Source: an uncultured Oxalicibacterium sp. (GTDB lineage: Bacteria > Pseudomonadota > Gammaproteobacteria > Burkholderiales > Burkholderiaceae_D). Taken from it: a stretch of DNA of 50,180 bases. The translations under genes were made by a program, and so were the position numbers. Position 1 is the stretch's first letter; each line of letters begins with the position of its first letter. The notes beneath the pieces were generated by a model. The model was not told where the DNA came from. It saw nothing but the letters and a program-made list of their open reading frames with translations, and ran no database searches. Where the stretch lies: assembly GCF_913776015.1 (NCBI RefSeq), contig NZ_CAJYMD010000049.1, positions 1 to 50,180 on the forward strand. The letters are read 5' to 3'. Below are positions 19,154 to 28,194 of the stretch, piece by piece.

Positions 19154-19183
19154 TTTCCCTGATCGTTTTGATCGTCAGGGAAA
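19154..19183 (+). terminator. Possible hairpin after pdxY
   Basis: An imperfect inverted repeat (TTTCCCTGATC ... GATCGTCAGGGAAA) lies about 30 bp after the pdxY stop. No T-run follows on either strand, so it may be a weak or factor-dependent terminator, or a transcript-end stabiliser between the convergent pdxY and DUF1178 genes. Confidence 0.35.
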
Positions 19184-19276
19184 ATCAGCACAGCAATTCT
19201 TGCCGGATCCTGCCTTACGCACAGTAAGTCTGCGCGCGATCAAGCAGCAATAGGACCTAAGAATTCTTCGCCGTGC

Positions 19277-19702
19277 TCACTGCAAGGTCTGTTTGGCCAC
19301 ATCTGGCATGGGAATGGACAAGACATCGATCCCTTCATCGGCCAATGCCTCACGCTCCTGCACGGTAGTAATGCCGCGGATGGCACGCTCGGGGGCTTCG
19401 TTGTAATAAATGCGTCGTGCCTCTTCTGCAAATCCGGTGCCGACATCTTCCGTGCTCGCCAGAATTTGCTGAATTGCGTGCAAATAAGCCTGCTGCAGAT
19501 TCTGCAATTCCTGTCCGCCTTCCATCCGGGCTGACTGGGAAAGATTGAGTCGTGGCGTAGAAGGTAGCCGTGTGATCCCATGGCTGCCGCAAAACGGGCA
19601 ACCAATCAACGCGCCCTCGGATTGCGTCTGGAAATCGCTTTCGGATGCGAACCAGCCTTCGAAACGATGCGAATGCTCGCAGCAAAGATCATAGACTTTC
19701 AT
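19277..19702 (-). CDS. DUF1178 family protein
   Basis: This small protein of 141 residues begins MKVYDLCCEHSHRFEGWFAS and contains CPFCGSHGITRLPSTPRL. The Cys pairs, CC at the N-terminus and CPFC near residue 34, look like a zinc ribbon. A C-terminal helical segment includes EEARRIYYNEAPERAIRGI, which is conserved in DUF1178. ATG 19702 is used because the family begins at this Met. Function is unknown. It is convergent with pdxY and stands alone. Confidence 0.85.
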   Translation of the reverse strand: MKVYDLCCEHSHRFEGWFASESDFQTQSEGALIGCPFCGSHGITRLPSTPRLNLSQSARMEGGQELQNLQQAYLHAIQQILASTEDVGTGFAEEARRIYYNEAPERAIRGITTVQEREALADEGIDVLSIPMPDVAKQTLQ

Positions 19703-20005
19703 GAACAACGATCGCTAATGTAAAAAACGAACACAACAAATCGCAAAAGTGTGGGCAGCGTGTCACTCTAGCGAAGGATCAAGGTACGCATGCAACGGAC
19801 TGCATGCGCTCATTACCAGTGAAACACACCATTAAAATAGCGTGCATGTATATCCCTCGCACTTTACGCAAGACGCAGGATTGTAACGCCTTGCTCAATC
19901 CAAAGTACTTCGGCAATCGCCTTCATATAAACGAAGGCGCGGAATAAAAAATCCACTCTTGCAGGGGAAGTTTCATCCTCGCACTGAAAACACACACCGC
20001 CATAC
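19703..20005. other. Intergenic region between DUF1178 gene and ACR3-like gene
   Basis: There is no gene here. A hairpin with perfect 8-bp arms (CGCATGCA ... TGCATGCG, 19787-19808, six-base loop) could be an operator or a transcript hairpin. A possible -10 box TAAAAT lies near 19833. No metal-responsive repressor gene is adjacent. Confidence 0.4.
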
Positions 20006-20971
20006 ATGGAAAAACTCAGAGAAACACTGGAACAGAAACAAGTCCTGATTTACTTCGGCGCCGTCGTGCTCGGCATGCTTGTCGCTTTCTCCGTTCCCGG
20101 CACCATGGCGATGGAGTCAGCGATCAATCCGGCACTGGCCTTCATGTTGTTCGTCACTTTTCTGCAAGTCCCGCTTGCTGAACTTGGGAAAGCGTTCACG
20201 CAATTCCGCTTCATGCTTGCCCTGCTCGTTACCAATTTCATCGTCCTCCCCGTTCTGGTGTTGAGTGCAACCAGCCTCTTTCTCACCGATCCATTGCTGC
20301 GACTCGGCGTTCTTCTGGTATTACTCGCACCCTGCATCGACTATGTCGTGACCTTTGCACATCTTGGTCGTGCCGATCCACGATTATTACTGGCAGCCAC
20401 CCCCCTGCTGCTGTTGGTACAAATGGTGATGCTGCCCATCTATCTAAGTATTTCTCTTGGCAGCGATGCGGCACGTCATATCGAAGTCGGCCCGTTCCTG
20501 CATGCCTTCATCTGGCTGATTGCCATACCGCTCGCCTTGGCAGCAATAATGCAAGGCATGGCAAAACGCCATGCTTGCTGGAACAAGGCGTCTACCATTC
20601 TGGGACTGGCACCAGTCCCTGCTACCGCCCTGGTATTGCTAATCGTTATCCTGGCCGTCGCACCGCAACTGGCGCAAGCACAACATGCCGTAGTGACCGT
20701 ATTGCCGTTCTATCTGGCCTATGCCGTCTTTGCACCGCTGTGTGGCTGGTGGGTAGCAAAAAAAATGCGACTCGATGCGCCTGCCTCGCGGGCGATTGCA
20801 TTCAGCGCCGGTACCCGTAACTCGCTGGTCGTCTTGCCGCTTGCCTTGGCGATTCCCGGCGCAATCCCGATCCTACCGGCCATCATCGTGACGCAAACAC
20901 TGATCGAACTCTTGTTCGAACTGCTTTATGTGCGACTCATCGCAAGCTGGGGAAAGACGGACACTGTTTGA
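20006..20971 (+). CDS. SBF/ACR3-type membrane transporter (annotated as arsenic resistance-like)
   Basis: The 321-residue protein is almost entirely hydrophobic, with about ten transmembrane helices of the bile acid:sodium symporter/ACR3 superfamily. The segment LLAPCIDYVVTFAHLGRADP carries a Cys in the place of the ACR3 motif, and FSAGTRNSLVVLPLALA matches the second conserved membrane motif. ACR3 proteins export arsenite with the proton gradient. This branch is only ACR3-like, and no arsR, arsC or other ars gene is next to it, so the substrate is uncertain. It appears monocistronic. Confidence 0.8.
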   Translation: MEKLRETLEQKQVLIYFGAVVLGMLVAFSVPGTMAMESAINPALAFMLFVTFLQVPLAELGKAFTQFRFMLALLVTNFIVLPVLVLSATSLFLTDPLLRLGVLLVLLAPCIDYVVTFAHLGRADPRLLLAATPLLLLVQMVMLPIYLSISLGSDAARHIEVGPFLHAFIWLIAIPLALAAIMQGMAKRHACWNKASTILGLAPVPATALVLLIVILAVAPQLAQAQHAVVTVLPFYLAYAVFAPLCGWWVAKKMRLDAPASRAIAFSAGTRNSLVVLPLALAIPGAIPILPAIIVTQTLIELLFELLYVRLIASWGKTDTV

Positions 20972-21113
20972 ACGGAATCAAAATGATCATGCAAATGATG
21001 TCTCAATGCGATGCTTCTCATGCAGACAACCATTCGACAAGAAAGCAATATCTTCATAAAAAGATGAATTCCCTTGGAAACCGATTTAAATTAAAAAATC
21101 TTGCAAAAGGGTA

Positions 21114-21141
21114 TTCACAAACTAATTTATGGTGCTATAAT
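21114..21141 (+). promoter_or_regulatory. Sigma-70 promoter of tRNA-Arg
   Basis: A -35 box TTCACA (21114-21119) and a perfect -10 box TATAAT (21136-21141) are separated by 16 bp. The predicted start lies a few bases ahead of the tRNA 5' end. Confidence 0.75.
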
Positions 21142-21151
21142 TTTGTCTTTC

Positions 21152-21228
21152 GCGGCTGTAGCTCAGCTGGATAGAGTACTTGGCTACGAACCAAGGGGTC
21201 GTGGGTTCGATTCCTGCCAGCCGCACCA
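21152..21228 (+). tRNA. tRNA-Arg(ACG)
   Basis: The 77-nt cloverleaf has acceptor stem GCGGCTG/CAGCCGC, anticodon stem CTTGG/CCAAG with loop CTACGAA (anticodon ACG), T-loop TTCGATT and encoded CCA. Its A34 would be edited to inosine by TadA. Its own promoter and terminator make it a single-gene unit. Confidence 0.97.
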
Positions 21229-21241
21229 AACAAGCAGTAAG

Positions 21242-21279
21242 AAAACGGGTTAGCGCCACAAGCGCTAACCCGTTTTTCT
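21242..21279 (+). terminator. Intrinsic terminator of tRNA-Arg
   Basis: A GC-rich stem with 15-bp arms (21242-21256 and 21262-21276) and a five-base loop ends in a run of five T residues, 13 bp after the tRNA. Confidence 0.9.
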
Positions 21280-21485
21280 TTATCCGCCTGATTACACGCA
21301 GCAACGCCATGACACTTGCCGGCCCCAAATGATTCCAAGTAGTGCCGCGGCGATCATTCCGTCCTTCCCTCCCCACTTACTTCAGCAAGTGGATTGCAGC
21401 CTATATTGATACGCAAATTACCCAGTCAAGTGGACCTGAATCGTTGAATAAACCTTTCGCTCAAATTTGGCATTCAGTTCTACAA

Positions 21486-22001
21486 CTAGACCAAAACGCC
21501 ATCGAGCAAGAGATATCCTGGAAGCCAGCCCGTTGCAATCCCGCATGCCACGGCGACCATACCCGTAAGACGCGCGATATTCTTTTGCATTGCGAGCAGC
21601 AAAAAGAACATGAACCACAACACCGCCCAGGCAGCCCAGCTTAGGCCGAACCAGACATCCCACGTGGTACTGGCGTTATGTAACGTGTCAAACGCAACAG
21701 GAATAACGGTCACGGCGACGAAGAGGCTAAACCAGCCCAACCCGCGTCCATCGGCCTTATTAAAGCGATTTACCGCAACCCAGAAATACGTAAAAGAGAA
21801 CAAGAGCGTTAATGCAGCCCCTTTGATTGACGCTGCATCTGCATTTCCATTCAAGGCCATATAAAGCGCGATGATGAGCGTTACGGAGCCAGAGAATATG
21901 TTGATCACCCAAATCTCACGGTCACCAATTTTTTCTAGCAGCCATAGTCCGTTGAGAAAGAGTACTGCGCCGACATACAGTAGTGAGAGTCCCAGAAGCA
22001 T
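21486..22001 (-). CDS. AmiS/UreI family amide or urea channel
   Basis: This 171-residue integral membrane protein has six predicted helices. It shows the AmiS/UreI pattern LGLSLLYVGAVLFLNGLWLL at the N-terminus, FTYFWVAVNR in the middle and GLSWAAWAVLWFMFFLL near the end. Relatives conduct urea (UreI) or short-chain amides (AmiS) across the inner membrane. It is the last gene of the fmdA-fmdB-amiS unit, 92 bp behind fmdB, where it would admit formamide or a related amide for the hydrolase. No terminator was recognised after it. Confidence 0.88.
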   Translation of the reverse strand: MLLGLSLLYVGAVLFLNGLWLLEKIGDREIWVINIFSGSVTLIIALYMALNGNADAASIKGAALTLLFSFTYFWVAVNRFNKADGRGLGWFSLFVAVTVIPVAFDTLHNASTTWDVWFGLSWAAWAVLWFMFFLLLAMQKNIARLTGMVAVACGIATGWLPGYLLLDGVLV

Positions 22002-22093
22002 GATGTCTCCTTGATGCTGTCTTTGATCTGGCAGCTTTATTTATTCTTGAGCCCTCATACCTTTTACAGGTATGAGGGGTATCCGCCATCGGA

Positions 22094-22435
22094 TTAATGA
22101 CTGATCATCCAAGGCCTTTTAGATGGGAATGCCTTACTCCCATCAGGTGCCGTAACGGTTGCCTTTGATTTCTTTCCAGAGCAACAGCTACAACCAGCAG
22201 GATGCGTCTTGGGCGCATACGACTTTGAACTGTACGGCTCGTGAGACGCTCGTTCATTTGTGCTCATGGCATGGCGTGTTTGAGAAGACATCACCGATAG
22301 CCGTGGCGCACTGATCAGTACGCGCTGACAAACCGTTCCACAGACGGGACATGCGGCTTCCTTGTCACGCTGTGCAATGCTTCGCATCACCTCAAACGTC
22401 CCACAGTCGGTGCAGGCGTAGTCATAGGTAGGCAT
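22094..22435 (-). CDS. fmdB: FmdB-family zinc-ribbon protein
   Basis: The 113-residue protein begins MPTYDYACTDCGTFE and has two CxxC knuckles (C8-xx-C11 and ACPVCGTVC), the zinc ribbon of the FmdB family. The C-terminal half is basic and Ser-rich with another Cys cluster, GCSCCSGKK. FmdB was named as a possible regulator of formamidase in Methylophilus, but its biochemical role is unproven. It lies 8 bp behind fmdA, supporting co-transcription. Confidence 0.88.
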   Translation of the reverse strand: MPTYDYACTDCGTFEVMRSIAQRDKEAACPVCGTVCQRVLISAPRLSVMSSQTRHAMSTNERASHEPYSSKSYAPKTHPAGCSCCSGKKSKATVTAPDGSKAFPSKRPWMISH

Positions 22436-22443
22436 AAAGACTC

Positions 22444-23679
22444 CTATTTCTTACGATCGGGAGAGATCGGCATATCAATACCTTTGAAGTTCTGAACGAC
22501 CGGTCCTGCAGAACTTGGATTGATATCAAAGTTAAAGATCTCTGTTGGCAACCAGAGCGTTGCACAAGAGTTTGGAATATCCACTACACCGCTAATATGC
22601 CCCTGCACTGGAGCCGTACCGAGAATCGAATAAGCTTGGGAGCCGCTATATCCGAATTTCTTCAAGTATTCGATCGCATTCAGGCAGGCCTGACGATAAG
22701 CAACGTTCACGTCCAGGTAGTGCTGCTTGCCTTTTTCATCGACTGAAATACCTTCAAAGATCAAATAATCTTTGTAGTTCGGTGTGATTGGACTTGGTTT
22801 GAAGATTGGATTCTTGATCCCATATGTCGCCATGCCGCCTTTGATAACGGACACGCGCATATGTACCCAGCCAGCCATTTCAATAGCACCGCAGAATGTG
22901 ATCTCACCGTCACCTTGGCTAAAGTGAAGATCCCCCACAGAAAGACCCGCACCCTTGACATAAACAGGGAAGAAAATTCGCGAGCCACGCGATAAATCCT
23001 TGATATCGCAATTACCGCCATGTTCGCGTGGAGGAACGGTACGCGCGCCTTCAGCAGCTGCTTTATCGCGCGCCTCCCCTTTCATTTTCCCCATATGGGC
23101 AGTTTTGGCAAATGGTGGATTGGCCAAAGGCGGTACACGATCAGGTTCAGTCGCAATCAATCCAAGTTCACGCTCATTCCATTCGGCTAGCAGCTTATGA
23201 TCTGGCAAACAGCCAATCAAACCTGGATGAATCAAGCCGGCATACTCAACACCAGGCACATGGCGCGATGAAGTAAACATGCCTTTGAAATCCCAAATGG
23301 ACTTCTGCGCATCAGGAAAATGGTCAGTTAAGAAACCGCCACCATTATTCTTTGAGAAAAATCCATTAAAGCCCCACTGAGACTCATCCTTGGCACCAAC
23401 GTCGAGCAAATCAACAACCAGTAAGTCGCCCGGCTCTGCAGTTTCGACACCGACAGGCCCACTCAGATAGTGAACTGTTGAAAGATCAACGTCACGCACG
23501 TCATCTGCGCTGTCATTATTCTTGATGAAGCCGCCGGTCCAGTCATAGGTTTCCAGAATGAAATCATCACCCGGCTTTACCCATGTCGCCATGGGAATAT
23601 CAGGATGCCAGCGGTTATGAACATTCTCATTACTGGTAGCAGGTTGGTTAAGGTCAACCTTGATTAAGGTATCGGCCAT
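22444..23679 (-). CDS. fmdA: Formamidase (acetamidase/formamidase family)
   Basis: The enzyme hydrolyses formamide to formate and ammonia in the cytoplasm. The 411-residue product begins MADTLIKVDLNQPATSNENVHNRW-type, matching the family's 405-410 residues. The ATG at 23679 has a good AAGGAG site; open frame further upstream is not used. Family regions include WTGGFIKNNDSADD, LSGPVGVETAEPGDLLVVDLLD, PGVEYAGLIHPGLIGCLPD, the acidic HFSQGDGEITFCGAIE and YSILGTAPVQGHISG near the C-terminus. It is the first gene of fmdA-fmdB-amiS and is divergent from a permease-kinase sensor. The shared 245-bp region has a perfect palindrome likely to be the control site. Confidence 0.93.
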   Translation of the reverse strand: MADTLIKVDLNQPATSNENVHNRWHPDIPMATWVKPGDDFILETYDWTGGFIKNNDSADDVRDVDLSTVHYLSGPVGVETAEPGDLLVVDLLDVGAKDESQWGFNGFFSKNNGGGFLTDHFPDAQKSIWDFKGMFTSSRHVPGVEYAGLIHPGLIGCLPDHKLLAEWNERELGLIATEPDRVPPLANPPFAKTAHMGKMKGEARDKAAAEGARTVPPREHGGNCDIKDLSRGSRIFFPVYVKGAGLSVGDLHFSQGDGEITFCGAIEMAGWVHMRVSVIKGGMATYGIKNPIFKPSPITPNYKDYLIFEGISVDEKGKQHYLDVNVAYRQACLNAIEYLKKFGYSGSQAYSILGTAPVQGHISGVVDIPNSCATLWLPTEIFNFDINPSSAGPVVQNFKGIDMPISPDRKK

Positions 23680-23802
23680 GCTGTGTCTCCTTGATCCATG
23701 AAGGTTAATAGTCACGTCCTTCACCAGTTGCTGGCAGAGGGCTGCAATGATGGCGGTGGACAAATTGCGTGACAATCATGGACCGACGATGGCAAATGCT
23801 AA

Positions 23803-23820
23803 ATACGTCAATTGACGTAT
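23803..23820. promoter_or_regulatory. Perfect 18-bp palindrome, candidate operator of the fmd/sensor divergent promoters
   Basis: The sequence ATACGTCAATTGACGTAT is its own reverse complement. It lies near the middle of the divergent region, about 105 bp from the sensor start codon and about 124 bp from the fmdA start. LuxR/FixJ-type response regulators, such as the one encoded at 27283, commonly bind dyads of this size. Binding is inferred. Confidence 0.55.
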
Positions 23821-23924
23821 ATCGAACGCATCTTCTTGCTAAGCAACGACGCATCAGGTAATTTTTCTTTGCTCGGCGACATCGAAAATCAAATGCCGTA
23901 ACCTCCGCTTATTTCTCAAAACCC

Positions 23925-26900
23925 ATGGTGCAACAAAAAATATTCCGCGTTCGTCGTGAATACAACCGGTGGGTCGCCAATGAATCGTTGGAAGACTATG
24001 CCTTGCGATATGCGCCGCGAGGGTTTCGCAAATGGTCAGAATGGCGTGTAGGGAATACAGCATTTGGTGCGGCTTCATTCTTGGCACTTGAGGCGATCGG
24101 CGCAGCCATTGCTATCAATTACGGCTATGCAAATGCCATGTGGGCGATTGCGATCGTCGCACTGGTTACCTTCATTACGGGCCTGCCAATCAGCTATTAC
24201 GCAGCTCGCTATGGCGTTGACATGGATTTGCTGACGCGAGGCGCTGGCTTCGGCTACCTAGGCTCGACCGTAAGCTCTTTGATTTATGCGACGTTCACCA
24301 TCATATTTTTCGCACTCGAAGCAGCCATCTTGGCCGTTGCCTTGCAGATGTGGATTCCTTGGCCAATCGGGGTTTGGTATTTAATCTGCTCATTATTTAT
24401 CGTGCCCCTTGTGGCAAGGGGAATCACCCTGATTTCTCGGCTACAAATGTGGACACAACCGTTATGGCTGTTCCTTCTCATTACGCCTTATATCGTCATT
24501 TGGTGGAAACAGCCCCAAGCCTATCGTGACTTCACCAACATGATAGGAATCACATCGAATAGCAACGGATTCGATCCGATTATGTTTGGGCTCGCCACAA
24601 CGGTTGGTTTCTCATTGATTGCGCAAATTGGTGAGCAGGTCGACTTTCTGCGATTTCTTCCAGAACGTACCGCCGCCAACAAATGGCGATGGTGGTCGGC
24701 TGTTGTCATCGCTGGACCGGGATGGATTATTCCTGGTGCGCTAAAAATGCTTGGTGGCGCTTTTCTCGCATACCTCGTGATGGAACATGGCGTGCCAGCA
24801 GCACAGGCAAGTGAACCGACAAGAATGTACTTGACGGCCTATTCATATGTTTTTGAAAGCGTAGGTTGGATCGTCGCGGTGACGATGCTTTTTATATTTG
24901 TGTCCCAGATAAAGATCAATTTGACCAATGCGTATGCTGGTTCGCTTGCCTGGTCTAATTTTTTTGCTCGTCTGACGCACAGCCATCCCGGCCGCGTTGT
25001 CTGGCTCGTCTTTAACTCCCTGCTCGCTTTATTTCTAATGCAGCTAGGCGTACTGGAAGCCCTGGAAAATGTGCTCGCGCTCTATTCCAACGTTGCCGTT
25101 GCCTGGGTTGGTGCCTTATTTGCCGATCTGGTGATCAATAAACCATTGGGAATGAGCCCACGTGGCATTGAGTTCAAGCGCGCGCACCTCTACGACATCA
25201 ATCCGGTAGGTCTTGGCACCTTATTGATCGCATCTGTAATCGGCATGAGTGCATTTGCTGGTTTTCTGGGCCATACCCTGATTGCATTCTCACCATTTCT
25301 TACCATCGGGACTGCTTGCGTTGTTTCCCCATGCCTGGCTTGGTTAGCCCAAGGACGTTTTTATCTCGCTCGATCACCAAAAAATATCAGCGTAGCGAGT
25401 ACAACCTTGTCGTGCACCGTATGTAGCAATACCTTCGAACTGGAAGACATGGCGCATTGCCCTGCCTATGACGCGACGATCTGTTCGCTGTGCTGTACGT
25501 TGGAGTCACGCTGCCACGATATGTGTAAAAAGAACTCGCGCATATCAGAACAGCTTCAACAAGGAATCACCAAATTACTTCCTAAGGGCATCTCACATTT
25601 TGTTAATCGGCGTGTTGGGAACTATCTAGCTGTCGTCCTGGCTTTATGTGCTGTCGGTTGCGTAGCACTTGGAATGCTTTACATGCACGAGGTCACCACG
25701 ACGACTGAAGAGGCAGCATTGTTATTAATTGATGGCGTTTTTTTACGGATAGGTGCAGTTATTTTGATCCTTGTAGCAATTGCAGGCTGGTGGATTGTCT
25801 TAAGTAATGAGGGAAGGCAGCTCGCGCAGGAAGACCTGAATAGACAGAATGCACTTCTCCTTCATGAGGTTGAAGCCCATCAAAGGACAGACGCAGCTTT
25901 ACACCGCGCGAAAGAAATTGCTGAGACTGCCAACCAAGCAAAAAGCAGATATGTCGCCGGTATCTCCCATGAATTACGCTCTCCACTCAACAGCATTCTG
26001 GGCTATTCACAAATACTGCTTAAACACCACGATGGTGATGCTGGGTCTCGCACAGCAATCCAAACGATTCAGCGTAGCGGCGAACATCTGCTTGGTCTCG
26101 TCGATGAGTTGCTTGATCTGGCTCGTATCGAGGCAGACAGACTGAAATTAGAACCGGAAGCCGTTTGCCTCGGTGATTTGATTGATGAGTTACTACGAAT
26201 GGTTCTGCCTCAAACAGAAGCAAAGAGACTACATTTGCAATATGAACATGCGGGGGACCTGCCTAAATTTCTTCTGATTGATGGGAAAAGAATCAGGCAA
26301 GTTCTTCTCAATCTTCTAACAAATGCAGTGCGCTTCACTGACACAGGTACTGTGATACTCAAGGTGACAGCAGACCAAAAAATGATCTCCTTTAGTGTGT
26401 CAGATACCGGCATTGGTATTGCGGAGCAAGACAAAGCCCGCATTTTTCAACCGTTTGAAAGAGGCGCAACTGGACGTCTTCGTGGAGAGCCAGGTGCAGG
26501 CTTGGGATTGGCAATTACAGAAAAGCTCGTTGCACTGATGGGAGGAAAACTCACATTGTCCAGCGCACTAGGCAAAGGCAGCGAATTCTCCGTCACACTG
26601 CCTCTCCAATATACAAATCAGATCACGTCACCTGCTAGGCCACAGCCGATTGGGTATGTTGGCCCCTCTCGCAAGCTTCTCGTAGTCGATGATCAACCCG
26701 AGCAACGCCATATGTTGGCAGGTATGTTGCTGCCAATCGGTTTTGATGTTCACGAAGCTGCGAGCGGTCAGGAATGTATCGATATCATCACGAATGCTTT
26801 TGTACCAGATGCCGTTTTTCTAGATATCGGTATGGATGAAATGAGCGGATGGGAAACGGTCGCCAAAATACGATCTCAATTCACAGAAAAGATCCCAGTC

Positions 26901-27296
26901 ATCATGGTGTCGGCAGATTTATTCGAGAACGATGCAGAAAAATTGAATCGATATGAATGTCAGGCATTTATCGCCAAACCAGTTTTGGAATCGAAACTTA
27001 TATCAACGCTAGAGCAATGCCTGCACTTGGAGTGGTCTTACGACAAGGAAGGACCGGAAACATTGCCCGTAGAAGTCCGATTATACGAATTGCATTTCCC
27101 TGTTGAAGTGAGTGATGAATTGCTTCATCTCTGCCGTATTGGCCATGTAGGTGGACTCAGGCGAACACTTGCTCGTATCGAGAAAGAGCACCCATCAAGT
27201 CAGGCATCTTGCGCTTTGGCGCAGTCCTTAGTAGAGCGCTTCGAGTTGGCGGCCTTAGAACTTGCTCTTGAGGAGAATCAACGTGCCCCATCTTAA
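23925..27296 (+). CDS. NCS1-permease/hybrid histidine kinase fusion sensor
   Basis: The product has 1123 residues. Residues about 1-480 form an NCS1-type (cytosine/allantoin permease-like) transporter with about 12 helices, beginning RREYNRWVANESLEDYALRY. Residues 497-534 carry eight cysteines (CTVC ... HCPAYDATICSLCCTLESRCHDMC), probably a metal-binding module. Two further helices follow (about 567-590 and 607-625), then a coiled linker, HisKA with phospho-acceptor His682 (GISHELRSPLNSILGYS), HATPase with N-box LLNLLTNAVRFT (about 794) and GAGLGLAI, and a receiver domain with Asp967 (VFLDIGMDEMSGWE). A small helical C-terminal domain may act as a phosphotransfer or regulatory tail. It overlaps the next regulator gene by 14 bp. 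It probably senses a transported nitrogen compound and controls fmdA-fmdB-amiS. Confidence 0.88.
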   Translation: MVQQKIFRVRREYNRWVANESLEDYALRYAPRGFRKWSEWRVGNTAFGAASFLALEAIGAAIAINYGYANAMWAIAIVALVTFITGLPISYYAARYGVDMDLLTRGAGFGYLGSTVSSLIYATFTIIFFALEAAILAVALQMWIPWPIGVWYLICSLFIVPLVARGITLISRLQMWTQPLWLFLLITPYIVIWWKQPQAYRDFTNMIGITSNSNGFDPIMFGLATTVGFSLIAQIGEQVDFLRFLPERTAANKWRWWSAVVIAGPGWIIPGALKMLGGAFLAYLVMEHGVPAAQASEPTRMYLTAYSYVFESVGWIVAVTMLFIFVSQIKINLTNAYAGSLAWSNFFARLTHSHPGRVVWLVFNSLLALFLMQLGVLEALENVLALYSNVAVAWVGALFADLVINKPLGMSPRGIEFKRAHLYDINPVGLGTLLIASVIGMSAFAGFLGHTLIAFSPFLTIGTACVVSPCLAWLAQGRFYLARSPKNISVASTTLSCTVCSNTFELEDMAHCPAYDATICSLCCTLESRCHDMCKKNSRISEQLQQGITKLLPKGISHFVNRRVGNYLAVVLALCAVGCVALGMLYMHEVTTTTEEAALLLIDGVFLRIGAVILILVAIAGWWIVLSNEGRQLAQEDLNRQNALLLHEVEAHQRTDAALHRAKEIAETANQAKSRYVAGISHELRSPLNSILGYSQILLKHHDGDAGSRTAIQTIQRSGEHLLGLVDELLDLARIEADRLKLEPEAVCLGDLIDELLRMVLPQTEAKRLHLQYEHAGDLPKFLLIDGKRIRQVLLNLLTNAVRFTDTGTVILKVTADQKMISFSVSDTGIGIAEQDKARIFQPFERGATGRLRGEPGAGLGLAITEKLVALMGGKLTLSSALGKGSEFSVTLPLQYTNQITSPARPQPIGYVGPSRKLLVVDDQPEQRHMLAGMLLPIGFDVHEAASGQECIDIITNAFVPDAVFLDIGMDEMSGWETVAKIRSQFTEKIPVIMVSADLFENDAEKLNRYECQAFIAKPVLESKLISTLEQCLHLEWSYDKEGPETLPVEVRLYELHFPVEVSDELLHLCRIGHVGGLRRTLARIEKEHPSSQASCALAQSLVERFELAALELALEENQRAPS

Positions 27297-28194
27297 TAAC
27301 TTGCTTTATAACGGACCAATTGTGCTCGTGGTTGACGACGTGCCAGGTAGCCTTGGCATGATTCACGAAACATTGGAGACAGCCGGATATACGGTGCTCG
27401 TCGCTAACGACGGGACTACTGCATTGAAGCGACTGGAAAACATTGTTCCGGATGCGATTTTAATGGATGCAGTGATGCCGGGCATGTCTGGTTTCGAGGC
27501 ATGCAGAGTCATCAAAGCCAACCCGGATTTACGACATATCCCGATCATTTTCATGACAGGGCTAAGCGAAACGTCTGATGTTTTGCAAGGATTTTCAGCC
27601 GGTGGCGTGGATTACGTGGTTAAACCAGTACAGCCTGTAGAGCTGCTCGCACGACTTCAAACCCATATATCAACGATGCAATCTTTACGGGTCGCTGAGC
27701 AAGCGATTGATGCTGATGGCGCAGGACTGATCGTGCTCGACAACACACGACGCATGATCTGGCAATCACCTCGCGCAGCAAGGCTCCTCCTTGAAGCTGC
27801 TATTGATATTAGCCAGCGGCCATTACCGCTTGATTGGATTCCATCGGATCCAGGACAGCACTCCCACATATCCGGGAAAAATGGCTTTCTCTGTCTTCGT
27901 CATCTTGCAGTATCCTCTCGACAAGAGGTAATGTTGATGATCGCCGAATGCGGAGGGCATGAGCATATTGATGGGCTAGCAAAACTTCTCCTGACTCCGA
28001 GAGAAACCGAAGTTTTATCTTGGCTAGCCAAGGGCAAGACAAATCGAGACATTGGCGAAATTCTTGAATTAAGCCCTCGTACAGTGAGCAAGCATCTAGA
28101 GCATATTTTTCAAAAACTAGGTGTTGAAACACGCTCTGCCGCCGCCGCCATGGCGACCACGTTGCATTTGGACGACTCAACCCATCGTATTTAG
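27283..28194 (+). CDS. LuxR/FixJ-type response regulator with N-terminal receiver
   Basis: GTG at 27283 is chosen as start because GAGGAG lies 7 bp before it; a start at 27262 would be inside the kinase gene without such a site. The 303-residue product has a receiver domain (IVLVVDDVPGS, phospho-acceptor Asp62 in ILMDAVMPGMSGFEA, GVDYVVKPVQP). A PAS-like middle region follows (about 130-225, AGLIVLDNTRRMIWQSPRAARLL), then a LuxR-type helix-turn-helix (LTPRETEVLSWLAKGKTNRDIGEILELSPRTVSKHLEHIF, in two blocks). It overlaps the sensor gene by 14 bp, which makes it the likely output partner. The target is probably the divergent fmd promoter. Confidence 0.9.
   Translation: MPHLNNLLYNGPIVLVVDDVPGSLGMIHETLETAGYTVLVANDGTTALKRLENIVPDAILMDAVMPGMSGFEACRVIKANPDLRHIPIIFMTGLSETSDVLQGFSAGGVDYVVKPVQPVELLARLQTHISTMQSLRVAEQAIDADGAGLIVLDNTRRMIWQSPRAARLLLEAAIDISQRPLPLDWIPSDPGQHSHISGKNGFLCLRHLAVSSRQEVMLMIAECGGHEHIDGLAKLLLTPRETEVLSWLAKGKTNRDIGEILELSPRTVSKHLEHIFQKLGVETRSAAAAMATTLHLDDSTHRI

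Noticed and set aside
21152-21279. An att site at the tRNA-Arg 3' end
   Set aside because: I looked for a second copy of the tRNA 3' segment across the accessory block and saw none, and there is no integrase gene.
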